In this document: one piece after another, positions 36,034 through 47,891 of the stretch
How positions within the stretch are numbered: position 1 is the stretch's first letter
Layout of the letters: every line of letters begins with the position of its first letter
NCBI RefSeq assembly: GCF_020532805.1
Contig: NZ_MQTQ01000019.1
Coordinates: 1-55,022, forward strand
Length of the DNA stretch: 55,022 nt
Direction: 5' to 3'
Source: Arthrobacter sp. SO5
Lineage (GTDB): Bacteria > Actinomycetota > Actinomycetes > Actinomycetales > Micrococcaceae
Position numbers and translations under genes: made by a program
The notes under the pieces: model-generated
What the model was told of the DNA's origin: nothing
Databases searched by the model: none
The model's input: only the letters and a program-made list of their open reading frames with translations

Positions 36034-37125
36034 CTAGAAGCGGCGCGTCACGGTGGCCATCGGGCACTCGAAGTGGCGTCCGGCGGAGAGGCCCACCTCG
36101 TTGAGGTACCGGACGATGATGCCGTAGGACTGCAGCAGTGTGGTTTCCGTGTACGGAACCTGGTGTTTCGCGCAGAACTCGCGGACGATCACGGCGGCCT
36201 TGTCGAGCTGCGGGCGCGCCATGTCGGGGAAGAGGTGGTGTTCGGCCTGGCGGTTGAGGCCGCCGAGCAGGATGTCCATGAAGCGGCCGCCGGAGATGTT
36301 CCGGGACGTCAGGACCTGGCGGCTGAAGAAGTCCACGCGGCTGTCCGCCGGCAGGACCGGCATGCCCTTGTGGTTCGGCGCGAAGGAAGCGCCCATGTAG
36401 AAACCGAAGACGGCGAGCTGGACGCCGATGAAGGCCAGCGCCATGCCCCACGGCAGGAACGTGAAGGCCAGAACCGGCAGCAGGCTCAGCCGGACGGCGA
36501 GGATCGGAATTTCAACCCAGCGGTGCGTGACCTTGGCGCGCTGGAAGATGAACCTGATCGAATCGATCTGCAGGCCCAGTCCCACGAGGAACAGCAGCGG
36601 GAAGAACAGCCAGCCCTGCTTGCGGGTGAGAAAGGAGAACCGTCCCTGCCGGGTGGCGGCAGCCTCCGGAAAGAACGCGATGGCGCCGGTGGCGATATCC
36701 GGGTCCTTGGATATGACGTTGGGGTGGTTGTGGTGCGCGCCGTGCTTCTGCTCCCACCAGGAGTAACTGATGCCGGCGACCGAGGTCGCGAGCAGCCGTG
36801 CGGCCCAGTCGTTGGCGCGGCGGGAGGCGAAAATCTGCCGGTGCCCGGCCTCGTGCGCCAGGAAGCTCAACTGGGTGCAGAGAATGCCCAGGGCCGCAGC
36901 GATCAGGAGCTGGAACCAGCTGTCGCCGATGAGGGCGAAACCAAACCACGTGGCGGTCATCAGCAGCACCAGGATGGAGAACACCGTGACGTAGAAGCGG
37001 ACCCGCCGTTCGAGCAGGCCCGCGGACTTCACCGTCTTGAGCAGCTCCGAATAGCTCAGGACCACGGCGTTCGGTTGCCGGACCCGCGATTTCGGGGGCT
37101 CTGAGGCGGTAAGGGTGGGAGTCAT
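36034..37125 (-). CDS. fatty acid desaturase, membrane acyl-lipid type
   Basis: Membrane di-iron desaturase, 363 residues, that introduces a cis double bond into lipid acyl chains. The three histidine boxes are HEAGH (91-95), HGAHH (128-132, in KHGAHHNHPN) and QAEHH (293-297, in NRQAEHHLFP). The Q in box 3 is typical of front-end (delta-6-like) desaturases, although no cytochrome b5 domain is fused. Hydrophobic segments near 45-88, 171-190 and 205-245. GAGG precedes ATG 37125 by 10 bases. Cold adaptation of membrane fluidity is a likely role in a soil actinobacterium; regiospecificity is unknown. Confidence 0.92.
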   Translation of the reverse strand: MTPTLTASEPPKSRVRQPNAVVLSYSELLKTVKSAGLLERRVRFYVTVFSILVLLMTATWFGFALIGDSWFQLLIAAALGILCTQLSFLAHEAGHRQIFASRRANDWAARLLATSVAGISYSWWEQKHGAHHNHPNVISKDPDIATGAIAFFPEAAATRQGRFSFLTRKQGWLFFPLLFLVGLGLQIDSIRFIFQRAKVTHRWVEIPILAVRLSLLPVLAFTFLPWGMALAFIGVQLAVFGFYMGASFAPNHKGMPVLPADSRVDFFSRQVLTSRNISGGRFMDILLGGLNRQAEHHLFPDMARPQLDKAAVIVREFCAKHQVPYTETTLLQSYGIIVRYLNEVGLSAGRHFECPMATVTRRF

Positions 37126-37248
37126 GTAGGGCGTGCCTCGTAACTGTCAAGGGCAACGCTGCGGCCGACATTCGGAGCGCACGGTCTGGATCACCCTCCG
37201 CCCAGCATACGCTCCCCGCATGTGCCTTGGCCGGGACACGACCCCGCT

Positions 37249-37277
37249 GATGCATAAATATCGGCATCTATGCATAC
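37249..37277. promoter_or_regulatory. ARG-box operator region of argC
   Basis: GATGCATAAATATCGGCATC followed by TATGCATAC: AT-rich elements with TGCATA and TATGCA half-sites, resembling ArgR boxes of actinobacteria. Two adjacent imperfect 18-bp boxes fit here, immediately upstream of the argC -10. The ArgR protein is encoded in the same operon. Confidence 0.7.
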
Positions 37278-37285
37278 TCTTGCTG

Positions 37286-37298
37286 TAGAGTGGACGCT
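37286..37298 (+). promoter_or_regulatory. leaderless promoter -10 of argC
   Basis: TAGAGT at 37286-37291, seven bases before ATG 37299, no Shine-Dalgarno sequence. The ARG boxes lie directly upstream. Confidence 0.55.
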
Positions 37299-38330
37299 AT
37301 GACTATTTCTGTTGCCGTCTCCGGCGCAAGCGGTTATGCCGGCGGCGAGGTGTTGCGGCTCCTCGCCGGTCATCCGGACGTCATGATCGGCGCCATCACG
37401 GCGCACAGCAACGCCGGTTCCAGACTAGGGGAATTGCAGACGCATCTCCACGGTCTCGCCAGCCGCCTCCTCGAAGACACCACAGTGGAAAACCTGGCCG
37501 GACACGACGTCGTGTTCCTGGCCCTTCCGCACGGCGCCTCCGCCGCGATCGCCGCGCAACTGCCCGCCGGCACCCTGGTCATCGATGCCGGTGCCGACCA
37601 CCGCCTGGCGGACCCGGCGGCCTGGGAAAAGTTCTACGGATCGCCGCACGCCGGCGCCTGGCCCTACGGACTGCCCGAACTTCCCGGCCAGCGCGAGGCA
37701 CTCCGCGGCGCCAAACGGATCGCCGTGCCGGGCTGCTACCCGACGTCGGCCCTGCTGGCCCTCACCCCGGGATTCAGCAACCACCTGCTGCAGGCCGACG
37801 ACGTCGTCATCGTTTCCGCGTCCGGCACGTCCGGGGCCGGCAAGGCCGCCAAAGTCAACCTGATCGGTTCCGAGGTCATGGGCTCCATGAGCCCCTACGG
37901 CGTCGGCGGCGGACACCGGCACACGCCCGAGATCGAACAGGGGCTCTCCAGGGCCCTGAATGCTCCCGTGACCGTCTCCTTCACGCCCACGCTGGCCCCG
38001 ATGAGCCGCGGCATCCTCACCACCGCCACGGCCAAGGTGCGTCCCGGCGTCACCGCCGAGGAGCTCCGCGGCGCCTGGAGCGAGGCGTACGACGACGAGC
38101 CGTTCGTCCACCTGCTGCCCGAGGGCCGGTGGCCCGCCACGAAATCCGTGCAGGGTTCCAACCATGCCGTCATGCAGCTGGCGCTCGACACCCACACCGG
38201 CCGCGTGATCGTCACGTGCGCCATTGACAACCTGACCAAGGGGACCGCCGGCGGCGCCGTGCAGTCCATGAACATCGCCCTCGGCCTGGCGGAAACCGCC
38301 GGCCTCGATCTGCAGGGAGTTGCCCCGTGA
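37299..38330 (+). CDS. argC: N-acetyl-gamma-glutamyl-phosphate reductase
   Basis: NADPH-dependent reductase of the third step in arginine synthesis, 343 residues. The N-terminal Rossmann motif is [19 protein letters not shown]; the catalytic Cys is in [13 protein letters not shown] near residue 145; HRHTPEI and [20 protein letters not shown] are conserved. ATG 37299 is preferred over an in-frame GTG at 37290 that lies within the promoter. First gene of the arg operon; its stop overlaps argJ by four bases (GTGA). Confidence 0.96.
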   Translation: MTISVAVSGASGYAGGEVLRLLAGHPDVMIGAITAHSNAGSRLGELQTHLHGLASRLLEDTTVENLAGHDVVFLALPHGASAAIAAQLPAGTLVIDAGADHRLADPAAWEKFYGSPHAGAWPYGLPELPGQREALRGAKRIAVPGCYPTSALLALTPGFSNHLLQADDVVIVSASGTSGAGKAAKVNLIGSEVMGSMSPYGVGGGHRHTPEIEQGLSRALNAPVTVSFTPTLAPMSRGILTTATAKVRPGVTAEELRGAWSEAYDDEPFVHLLPEGRWPATKSVQGSNHAVMQLALDTHTGRVIVTCAIDNLTKGTAGGAVQSMNIALGLAETAGLDLQGVAP

Positions 38331-39493
38331 GTATCACCGCACCCCAGGGATTCCGCGCCGCCGGCGTCACCGCCGGCCTCAAGGCCTCCGGAAACCCGGA
38401 CCTCGCCCTCGTGGTCAACGACGGGCCCTCGAAGGCCGCCGCAGCCGTGTTCACCTCCAACCGGGTGGCAGCGGCCCCCGTGCACTGGTCCCGCGAGGTG
38501 GTCAGGGACGGCCGCGTGGACGCAGTGATCCTCAACTCCGGCGGAGCCAACGCCTGCACCGGCCCGCTGGGCTTCCAGAACACGCACACCACGGCCGAGA
38601 AGACCGCCGAGGCTCTCGGCCTATCCGCGACGGACGTTTTCGTGTGTTCCACCGGCCTGATCGGCGAGCAGCTGCCCATGGACAAAATCCTGGCCGGGAT
38701 CGGTTACGCCACAGCGGCCCTCACCACGGACGGCGGATCCGACGCCGCCGCCGCGATTATGACCACGGACTCCGTCTCCAAGCAGGCCGTGTTCACCGGC
38801 ACCGACGCCGAAGGAAACGGGTTCACCATCGGCGGCATGGCCAAGGGCGCCGGCATGCTCGCCCCGGGGCTCGCCACCATGCTGGTGGTCCTGACAACGG
38901 ACGCGCAGGTCCAGCCGGAGATGCTCGACGTCGTTCTGCGCGACGCCACCCGCGTCACCTTCGACCGGGCGGACTCGGACGGCTGCATGTCCACCAACGA
39001 CACCGTGGTGCTGCTGGCCTCCGGCGCTTCCGGATCGGTTCCCTCCGCCACCGCGTTCGGTGCCGGACTGACCCAGGTGTGCGCGGAGCTGGCCCGCCAG
39101 CTCATCGGCGACGCCGAGGGTGCCAGCCACGACATCGCCATCCGCACGTTCAACGCCGCGAGCGAGCGGGACGCGGAAACTGTGAGCCGCGCCGTCGCCC
39201 GCTCCAATTTGTTCAAGACGGCGATTTTCGGCAAGGACCCCAACTGGGGCCGCGTGCTCTCCGCCGTCGGCACCACCGACGCGGCGTTCGAGCCGGACCA
39301 GCTCAACGTGTCCATGAACGGCGTGCAGATCTGCCGCAACGGCAGCATTGGTGATGACCGCAACCTCGTGGACCTCGAACCCCGCGAGGTGCTCGTTGAG
39401 ATCGATCTGCAGGCCGGCGACGCCGAGGCCACCATCCTGACCAACGACCTCACGCACGAGTACGTGCACGAAAACAGCGCCTACTCCAGCTAG
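38327..39493 (+). CDS. argJ: bifunctional ornithine acetyltransferase / N-acetylglutamate synthase
   Basis: Ntn-hydrolase-fold enzyme that recycles acetyl groups from N-acetylornithine to glutamate. 388 residues as a precursor. Self-cleavage is expected between Ala183 and Thr184 in [14 protein letters not shown], making alpha and beta chains with Thr as nucleophile. KGAGM precedes it, and [16 protein letters not shown] and [13 protein letters not shown] are conserved in the beta chain. It is coupled to argC by a GTGA overlap. Confidence 0.96.
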   Translation: MSITAPQGFRAAGVTAGLKASGNPDLALVVNDGPSKAAAAVFTSNRVAAAPVHWSREVVRDGRVDAVILNSGGANACTGPLGFQNTHTTAEKTAEALGLSATDVFVCSTGLIGEQLPMDKILAGIGYATAALTTDGGSDAAAAIMTTDSVSKQAVFTGTDAEGNGFTIGGMAKGAGMLAPGLATMLVVLTTDAQVQPEMLDVVLRDATRVTFDRADSDGCMSTNDTVVLLASGASGSVPSATAFGAGLTQVCAELARQLIGDAEGASHDIAIRTFNAASERDAETVSRAVARSNLFKTAIFGKDPNWGRVLSAVGTTDAAFEPDQLNVSMNGVQICRNGSIGDDRNLVDLEPREVLVEIDLQAGDAEATILTNDLTHEYVHENSAYSS

Positions 39494-39518
39494 GCCCGTC
39501 CGGGAAGGACGAACACCC

Positions 39519-40472
39519 ATGAACACCCAGACCCGCGAGACCACCTCCATGTCAGATGCCCGGGGCAAGGCAGGCACCCTGGTCGAGGCCCTGCCCTGGA
39601 TCCAGCGCTTCGCCGGCACCACCATGGTGATCAAATACGGCGGCAACGCCATGGTCAACGACGAGCTCCGCCGTGCCTTCGCCGAGGACGTCGTCTTCCT
39701 GCACCACGTCGGGATCCATCCGGTGGTGGTGCACGGCGGCGGCCCGCAGATCAACGCCATGCTCAGCCGGCTCGGGATTGAGTCCGAGTTCAAGGGCGGG
39801 CTGCGCGTCACGACGCCCGAGGCCATGGACGTGGTCCGGATGGTCCTCACCGGCCAGGTGGGACGCGAACTCGTGGGCCTGATCAACTCGCACGGCCCGT
39901 ACGCCGTCGGGATGTCCGGGGAAGACGGCGGCCTGCTGCGCGCGGTCCGCACCGGCACCGTGGTGGACGGCGAAGAGGTGGACCTGGGCCTCGTCGGGGA
40001 AGTCGTCGGCGTGAACCCCGAGGGCATCCTGGACATCATCGCGGCCGGCCGGATCCCGGTGATCTCCACCGTGGCGCCGGAGATCTTCGACGACAGCGCG
40101 GCAGAGAGCACCCTGCGCGCGCAGACCACCGGGCAGGTCCTGAACGTCAACGCGGACACCGCAGCCGCGGCCCTGGCCGAGGCCCTCGGCGCCTCCAAGC
40201 TGGTCATCCTCACCGACGTCGAGGGCCTGTACGCCAACTGGCCCGACCGCTCCTCGCTGATTTCCTCGCTGACGGTCTCGGAACTGCGCGGGCTGCTGCC
40301 GAGCCTGGAATCGGGCATGATCCCGAAAATGGAAGCCTGCCTCAAGGCCGTCGACGGCGGCGTGGAACGCGCGCACATCGTGGACGGCAGGCTGCCGCAC
40401 TCGATGCTGCTGGAAACCTTCACGACTGCGGGCATCGGCACGCAGGTCGTCCCGGACGAGGACAACGCATGA
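39519..40472 (+). CDS. argB: acetylglutamate kinase
   Basis: Amino-acid-kinase fold enzyme phosphorylating N-acetylglutamate, often the feedback-controlled step. 317 residues. Motifs [11 protein letters not shown] (near 40), [18 protein letters not shown] block, [29 protein letters not shown] and [28 protein letters not shown] lies 10 bases before ATG 39519; a second ATG at 39549 is possible. It overlaps argD (ATGA). Confidence 0.96.
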   Translation: MNTQTRETTSMSDARGKAGTLVEALPWIQRFAGTTMVIKYGGNAMVNDELRRAFAEDVVFLHHVGIHPVVVHGGGPQINAMLSRLGIESEFKGGLRVTTPEAMDVVRMVLTGQVGRELVGLINSHGPYAVGMSGEDGGLLRAVRTGTVVDGEEVDLGLVGEVVGVNPEGILDIIAAGRIPVISTVAPEIFDDSAAESTLRAQTTGQVLNVNADTAAAALAEALGASKLVILTDVEGLYANWPDRSSLISSLTVSELRGLLPSLESGMIPKMEACLKAVDGGVERAHIVDGRLPHSMLLETFTTAGIGTQVVPDEDNA

Positions 40473-41740
40473 ACCAGCTGGAAAAATCCCCCGAACTCAG
40501 CGACATCGTCGGGACCCGCGGACCCGGCACGGGAGCCGACTGGCTGGCCCGCTACTCCTCCTCGCTCCTGGGTGTGTTCGGCACCCCGCAGCGCGTCCTG
40601 GTCCGCGGTGCCGGCTGCCTCGTCTGGGACGCCGACGGCAAGGAATACCTCGACCTGCTGGGCGGGATCGCCGTCAACGCGCTCGGCCACGCGCACCCCT
40701 TCGTGACCTCCGTGATCTCCAGCCAGCTCGCCACCCTGGGCCACGTCTCCAACTTCTTCACGAGCCCCACCCAGATCGCCCTGGCCGAGAAGCTTCTGGA
40801 ACTCAGCCACGCGCCGGCCGGTTCCAAGGTGTTTTTCGCCAACTCCGGCACCGAAGCCGTCGAGGCGGCCTTCAAGCTGGCCCGGCGCAATACCGGCGCC
40901 AGTCCGGACAACACAGTGAAGCCCCGCACCAAAATCATTGCCCTCGAGGGCGCCTTCCACGGCCGCACCATGGGCGCCCTCGCGCTCACCGCGAAGGAAG
41001 CGTACCGGGCGCCGTTCGCCCCGCTGCCCGGCGGCGTCGAACACATCCCCTTCGGTGACATCGACGCGCTCCGGGCTGCGGTGGACGAGACCACCGCCGC
41101 CGTTTTCCTAGAACCGATCCAGGGGGAGGCGGGCGTCCGGCCGCTGCCACCCGGGTACCTGCAGGCCGCGCGGGAGGCCACAAGTGCCGCCGGCGCCCTG
41201 CTGATCCTGGACGAGGTCCAGACCGGCATCGGCCGCACCGGCAAGTGGCTCGCCAGCGAGGACGCCGGGATCGTGCCCGACGCCGTCACCCTCGCCAAGG
41301 GCCTCGGCGGCGGCTTCCCGATCGGCGCGCTCGTGACCTTCGGGCCGGCAACGTCCGCGCTGCTGACCGCCGGCCAGCACGGGACCACGTTCGGCGGCAA
41401 CCCGGTGGCCACCGCGGCGGCCCTGGCCACCCTGCACGTCCTGGAAAACCAGCAGGTCCTGGCACATGTCCGGGTTGTGGGGGAGCACCTGCGGGCCGGC
41501 CTCGCCGGAATTGACGGCGTGACCGAGGTCCGCGGCGAAGGACTGCTGATCGGCTTTGACCTGGACGCCGACGTCGCCCCCGCCGTTGTGGCCGCAGGCC
41601 TTGAGGCGGGCTTCATCATCAACAGCCCTGGCCTGCACACGATCCGCCTCGCGCCGCCGCTGATCCTGACCACCAGCCAGGCCGACCTCTTCCTCGCGGC
41701 ACTGCCCGCCCTCCTCCGCACCGCAAAGGACGCCCAGTGA
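40469..41740 (+). CDS. argD: acetylornithine aminotransferase
   Basis: Class III PLP aminotransferase converting N-acetylglutamate semialdehyde to N-acetylornithine. 423 residues. [46 protein letters not shown] and the PLP lysine in [14 protein letters not shown] near 277 are clear. It overlaps argB by four bases and argF by four (GTGA). Confidence 0.96.
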   Translation: MNQLEKSPELSDIVGTRGPGTGADWLARYSSSLLGVFGTPQRVLVRGAGCLVWDADGKEYLDLLGGIAVNALGHAHPFVTSVISSQLATLGHVSNFFTSPTQIALAEKLLELSHAPAGSKVFFANSGTEAVEAAFKLARRNTGASPDNTVKPRTKIIALEGAFHGRTMGALALTAKEAYRAPFAPLPGGVEHIPFGDIDALRAAVDETTAAVFLEPIQGEAGVRPLPPGYLQAAREATSAAGALLILDEVQTGIGRTGKWLASEDAGIVPDAVTLAKGLGGGFPIGALVTFGPATSALLTAGQHGTTFGGNPVATAAALATLHVLENQQVLAHVRVVGEHLRAGLAGIDGVTEVRGEGLLIGFDLDADVAPAVVAAGLEAGFIINSPGLHTIRLAPPLILTTSQADLFLAALPALLRTAKDAQ

Positions 41741-42732
41741 ATACGACCGTGACCACCCGCCACTTCCTTAAGGACACCGACCTCACCCCCGCCGAGCAGG
41801 CCGAGGTCCTGGACCTTGCCGTCCGGATGAAGGCGGCCCCCTACAGCGTGCAGCCGTTCGCGGCGGAGGGCAGCGGACGCAAGACCGTTGCCGTGATCTT
41901 CGACAAGACCTCCACCCGGACGCGCGTCTCCTTCGCCACCGGCGTCGCGGACATGGGCGGCAACGCGCTCATCATCAACCCGGGCGAGGCGCAGATCGGC
42001 CACAAGGAATCCGTCGAGGACACCGCCAGGGTCCTGGAGCGCATGGTGTCCACGATCGTCTGGCGCACCGGAGCCCACGCCGGGCTCCTCGCCATGGCGG
42101 CGAACTCCCGGGTGCCGGTCATCAACGCCCTGTGCGATGACTACCACCCGTGCCAGCTCCTGGCCGACCTGCTCACCATCAAGGAGCACAAGGGCGGCCT
42201 GGCCGGCCTGACCATGAGCTACCTCGGCGACGCCGCCAACAACATGGCCAATTCCTACCTGCTGGCCGGCGTCACAGCCGGCATGCATGTCCGCGTCGCC
42301 GGACCCGACGGCTACTTGCCGTCCGCGGAGATCATCGCGGCGGCCGAGGACCGGGCGGCGGAGACCGGCGGCTCGGTGCTCGTCACGGTGGACGCCGCCG
42401 AGGCGCTGCTCGGCGCCGACGTCGTCGCCACCGACACCTGGGTCTCCATGGGCCAGGAAGAGGAGAAGGAAGCCCGGCTGCAGCTGTTCCGCAGCTACGC
42501 CGTGGACGAAGCGGCGATGAAGCTCGCGGCGCCGGACGCCGTCGTGCTCCACTGCCTGCCCGCCTACCGGGGCTATGAGATCGCCGCAGCCGTGATCGAC
42601 GGCCCGCAGTCCATCGTCTGGGATGAGGCCGAGAACCGGCTGCACGCCCAGAAGGCCCTGATGGCCTGGCTGATGCACCGCTCCGGCCTCGCCGTGGTTG
42701 AAGGACTGGCGCCGCTTGAGGGACCCGCGTAG
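41737..42732 (+). CDS. argF: ornithine carbamoyltransferase
   Basis: Makes citrulline from ornithine and carbamoyl phosphate. 331 residues. Carbamoyl phosphate motif [10 protein letters not shown] (near 54), [12 protein letters not shown] (as [10 protein letters not shown]), and the ornithine-site [11 protein letters not shown] (near 273). It overlaps argD by GTGA and argR by one base. Confidence 0.96.
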   Translation: MNTTVTTRHFLKDTDLTPAEQAEVLDLAVRMKAAPYSVQPFAAEGSGRKTVAVIFDKTSTRTRVSFATGVADMGGNALIINPGEAQIGHKESVEDTARVLERMVSTIVWRTGAHAGLLAMAANSRVPVINALCDDYHPCQLLADLLTIKEHKGGLAGLTMSYLGDAANNMANSYLLAGVTAGMHVRVAGPDGYLPSAEIIAAAEDRAAETGGSVLVTVDAAEALLGADVVATDTWVSMGQEEEKEARLQLFRSYAVDEAAMKLAAPDAVVLHCLPAYRGYEIAAAVIDGPQSIVWDEAENRLHAQKALMAWLMHRSGLAVVEGLAPLEGPA

Positions 42733-43262
42733 TGTCCGCCCAGCCCGCTTCACCGGGGGCCAGCCCGGCCACCAAAACCGCCCGGCAGGCGCGCATCACC
42801 GCGATCCTGACCGGCGAGTCGGTCCGCTCGCAGGCGGAACTGGCGGCCCTGCTCGCGGACGACGGCGTCCAGGTCACCCAGGCCACGCTGTCCCGGGACC
42901 TCGTGGAACTGCGTGCCGTCCGGGTCCGGGGCAAGGACGGCGTGCTCGTCTACGCGGTGCCGGGGGAGGGCGGGGAACGGGCGGTCAAGAGCGGCGTGAC
43001 CCAGGAGATCCTCGACGCGCGGCTGGCCCGGCTCTGCGGGGAACTGCTGGTTACCGCCGAAGCGTCCGCGAACATCGTGGTGCTCCGGACGCCGCCGGGG
43101 GCGGCCAACTTCCTGGCCCTGGCCATCGACCACTCCGTGATGCCCTCGATCCTGGGCACGATCGCGGGGGACGACACCTTGCTGCTGGTGACCCGCGATC
43201 CGCTTGGCGGCGCGGCCCTGGCGGCCCGGTTCCTGCAGCTCGCCGAGGAAGCCGGCCAATAA
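42732..43262 (+). CDS. argR: arginine repressor
   Basis: Hexameric arginine-dependent repressor, 176 residues. The N-terminal winged helix ([25 protein letters not shown], then [22 protein letters not shown]) binds ARG boxes; the C-terminal domain has [15 protein letters not shown], the arginine-binding GDDT motif. It is translated in line with argF and lies within the operon it would control, ahead of argGH. Confidence 0.96.
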   Translation: MSAQPASPGASPATKTARQARITAILTGESVRSQAELAALLADDGVQVTQATLSRDLVELRAVRVRGKDGVLVYAVPGEGGERAVKSGVTQEILDARLARLCGELLVTAEASANIVVLRTPPGAANFLALAIDHSVMPSILGTIAGDDTLLLVTRDPLGGAALAARFLQLAEEAGQ

Positions 43263-43289
43263 ACTTGCACCAGAGAACTTGCACCACAG
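43262..43289. repeat. 14-bp tandem repeat, two copies, between argR and argG
   Basis: AACTTGCACCAGAG and AACTTGCACCACAG in tandem, starting at the argR stop codon. It lengthens the argR-argG gap to 60 bases in an otherwise tightly packed operon. Confidence 0.8.
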
Positions 43290-43322
43290 AATTAAGAACC
43301 AAACAACTAAGGAGCATGTGAA

Positions 43323-45946
<2,624 letters not shown>

Positions 45947-45967
45947 CCGGGGCGGGCATCACACCCA

Positions 45968-46028
45968 CGCGAGGGGGCATTTCGCGGCAATGTTTTTCGT
46001 AAACACTGCCGTGAAATGCCTCCTCGCG
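45968..46028. repeat. large palindrome with 28-bp arms after argH
   Basis: Arms 45968-45995 and 46001-46028 are complementary over 28 positions (25 Watson-Crick, two G-U, one A-C mismatch) around a five-base TTCGT loop. It lies 22 bases after the argH stop and 6 bases before the -10 of the next gene. No U-tract follows, so it is larger than needed for a terminator and could be a REP- or MITE-like element that now ends the arg operon. Confidence 0.85.
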
Positions 46029-46033
46029 GCGCT

Positions 46034-46045
46034 TAAAGTGGGTAC
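46034..46045 (+). promoter_or_regulatory. leaderless promoter -10 of the PNPOx-family gene
   Basis: TAAAGT at 46034-46039, six bases before ATG 46046. The upstream palindrome ends at 46028, so it covers the -35 region. Confidence 0.55.
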
Positions 46046-46576
46046 ATGAGCGAATCCTTCCGCCAGTACCTGCGCGCCCTGCCCGATTTCCCCGAGGAAC
46101 TTCCGGACTTTGACCCGTCCACCGCCCCCGCGGACCCGGCGGAGCTGTTCCGCCAGTGGTTCGGCCAGGCTGTTCAGGCCGGCGTGCCGCAACCCAACGC
46201 CTTCAGCCTTGCCACGGTAGACGGGCTCGGCCGGCCATCCTCCCGCATGCTGATCCTCAAGGACCTCGACGACGACGGCTGGCAGTTCGCGAGCTCACGC
46301 GCCTCCCGCAAGGGCCGGGAACTCGCGGCCAACCCGCACGCCGCGCTCAACTTCTACTGGCAGCAGCACGGCCGGCAGGTGCGGGTGGCCGGGACCGTCG
46401 TGGAGCTCTCCGCCGAGGCCTCCGCCGCCGACTGGCACGCCCGGCCCGGTGCCGACGGCAGCGAGAACCCGCACTGGCAGCTCTACGCCCTACGCCCCCG
46501 CGAGCTCGAATTCTGGCAGGCCCGCCACGACCGGCGCCACATCCGCCACCACTACGGTCCGGCCGGGCTGGGTTAA
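46046..46576 (+). CDS. pyridoxamine 5'-phosphate oxidase family protein
   Basis: A 176-residue FMN split-barrel protein. PQPNAFSLATVDGLGRPSSRMLILKDLDDDGWQFAS matches PdxH, as does FYWQQHGRQVRVAGTVVEL. The C-terminal signature is LEFWQARHDRRHIR, close to the PdxH pattern (EFW-x5-R-x-H-x-R). It is shorter than E. coli PdxH (218) because of the compact N- and C-termini. PLP synthesis is the best guess; other oxidases of the family are possible. The start is the leaderless ATG 46046. Confidence 0.8.
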   Translation: MSESFRQYLRALPDFPEELPDFDPSTAPADPAELFRQWFGQAVQAGVPQPNAFSLATVDGLGRPSSRMLILKDLDDDGWQFASSRASRKGRELAANPHAALNFYWQQHGRQVRVAGTVVELSAEASAADWHARPGADGSENPHWQLYALRPRELEFWQARHDRRHIRHHYGPAGLG

Positions 46577-46600
46577 TCCCGGTTAGCCCGGCAGCTCGGC

Positions 46601-46612
46601 TAGGATGGCGCC
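46601..46612 (+). promoter_or_regulatory. leaderless promoter -10 of the MDMPI-family gene
   Basis: TAGGAT at 46601-46606, six bases before ATG 46613, no Shine-Dalgarno sequence. Confidence 0.55.
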
Positions 46613-47350
46613 ATGACCCCCATCACCCCAGAAAATCTGCTGTCAGAACTCCGCCGCGCGGCCGTCACGATCACCGGAATCGCCGCGAAGCTGACGGACC
46701 ACGACGTCGTGGCGCCCTCGGAACTGCCGGACTGGACCCGGGGCCACGTGCTGGCGCACATCAGCGGCATTTCCAACGCGATGGCCCGCCAGCTCGAATA
46801 TGCCGCCCGGGGCGAGAGCATCGAGCTGTATGACGGCGGCTTCGAAGGCCGCACCCGCGCCATTGACCTGGCCGCCGGGCACACCATCGAGGAACACCGC
46901 GCCGATGTGGACGCCGCCGTGGCACGGGCCCTGCGCGCCTTCTCGGCACTCGATGCGGCCGGCTGGCAGGAGCCGGTCAGCTACCGCGGGGGAGTCGTGT
47001 TCGACGGCGGCCTGGCGCTGTGGCGCGAACTCACCATCCACGCCACGGATCTGGGCACGGGCCGCGGCCCTGAAACCTGGAGCCGGCCGTTCTGCGAACA
47101 GCTCTTCGAGTTTCTCGCTGACCGGGTGCCGGCCGGCGATCGGCTTGTGCTTCAGCCCCTCGGCCTGCCGCCGGTGACGATCGGCAGCGGCGGCCGGTCC
47201 ACGGTGATCAACGGCATGCTGACGGACATCGCTGCGTGGCTCGCCGGACGCACACCCACCCTCGGCAGCTTGCGCGCCACCGCCGCCGCCGACGGCGTCG
47301 ACCTCCCGGCGCTGCTGCCCTGGCCCGCCGGAGTGCCGGTAGACCGGTAG
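46613..47350 (+). CDS. maleylpyruvate isomerase-family mycothiol-dependent enzyme
   Basis: DinB/MDMPI superfamily protein, 245 residues. The N-terminal four-helix bundle carries LPDWTRGHVLAHISGISNAMARQL (the His of the metal-binding triad near residue 48), and LWRELTIHATDLG holds the later His near 143. A C-terminal SCP2-like domain (about 160-230) follows. Such enzymes in actinobacteria use mycothiol as thiol cofactor. The substrate is unknown; maleylpyruvate is only the founding example. Confidence 0.8.
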   Translation: MTPITPENLLSELRRAAVTITGIAAKLTDHDVVAPSELPDWTRGHVLAHISGISNAMARQLEYAARGESIELYDGGFEGRTRAIDLAAGHTIEEHRADVDAAVARALRAFSALDAAGWQEPVSYRGGVVFDGGLALWRELTIHATDLGTGRGPETWSRPFCEQLFEFLADRVPAGDRLVLQPLGLPPVTIGSGGRSTVINGMLTDIAAWLAGRTPTLGSLRATAAADGVDLPALLPWPAGVPVDR

Positions 47351-47378
47351 GCCCGGCGGCAGGGCCAGCGTTCCGTGC

Positions 47379-47891
47379 CTATTTCAGGGCGCGCGCCAGG
47401 TGCCGCTCCCGCTCCAGCAGGCTCTCCTTGATGGCCAAACCCCAGCGGAAGCCGCCGAGGCTGCCGTCGGTGCGGATGACGCGGTGGCAGGGCACGAACA
47501 GCGCCGCCGCGTTGAAGGCACAAGCGCTGGCCGCTGCCCGGACGGCCTTCACATTGCCGGACAGCTCGGCATAGTCGGTGTACGTCACCGGGTGGCCCGG
47601 TTCCACGCTCCGGAGCACCTCCCAGGCGTGTCCGCGGAACGGGCCGGACTTCTGCAGGACCGGAACCTCCCTGGCCGCGGCCGGGTTGCCCGCGTAGAAA
47701 TCCCCCACGGCCGCCGAGATGGCACCCAGATCCGTGACGGGTTCATACTCCGTGGGCAGCAGGTCCGCGTGGATCTGCCCGGTCAGCTCACCGGGAACGG
47801 CCGTCCAGCCCGAGGCCAGCACGGCCCCGTCCCGCGCAATGATGGTGAACGGGCCATCCGGGGTGGACATGGTTAACAGCTGGGCTTTCAT
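47379..47891 (-). CDS. ogt: methylated-DNA-protein-cysteine methyltransferase
   Basis: Suicide repair protein that takes the methyl group from O6-methylguanine. 170 residues. The acceptor Cys135 lies in LFVPCHRVIR; RGHAWEVLRSVEPGHPVTYTDYAEL contains the DNA-binding recognition helix and GGFRWGLAIKESLLERE follows. ATG 47891 overlaps the stop of the Ada-AlkA gene (ATGA), so it is translated after it. Part of an alkylation-repair operon. Confidence 0.95.
   Translation of the reverse strand: MKAQLLTMSTPDGPFTIIARDGAVLASGWTAVPGELTGQIHADLLPTEYEPVTDLGAISAAVGDFYAGNPAAAREVPVLQKSGPFRGHAWEVLRSVEPGHPVTYTDYAELSGNVKAVRAAASACAFNAAALFVPCHRVIRTDGSLGGFRWGLAIKESLLERERHLARALK

Noticed and set aside
38621..41044. 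807-codon open frame on the minus strand across argJ, argB and argD
   Set aside because: It spans three certain operon genes on the other strand and shows no conserved motif.
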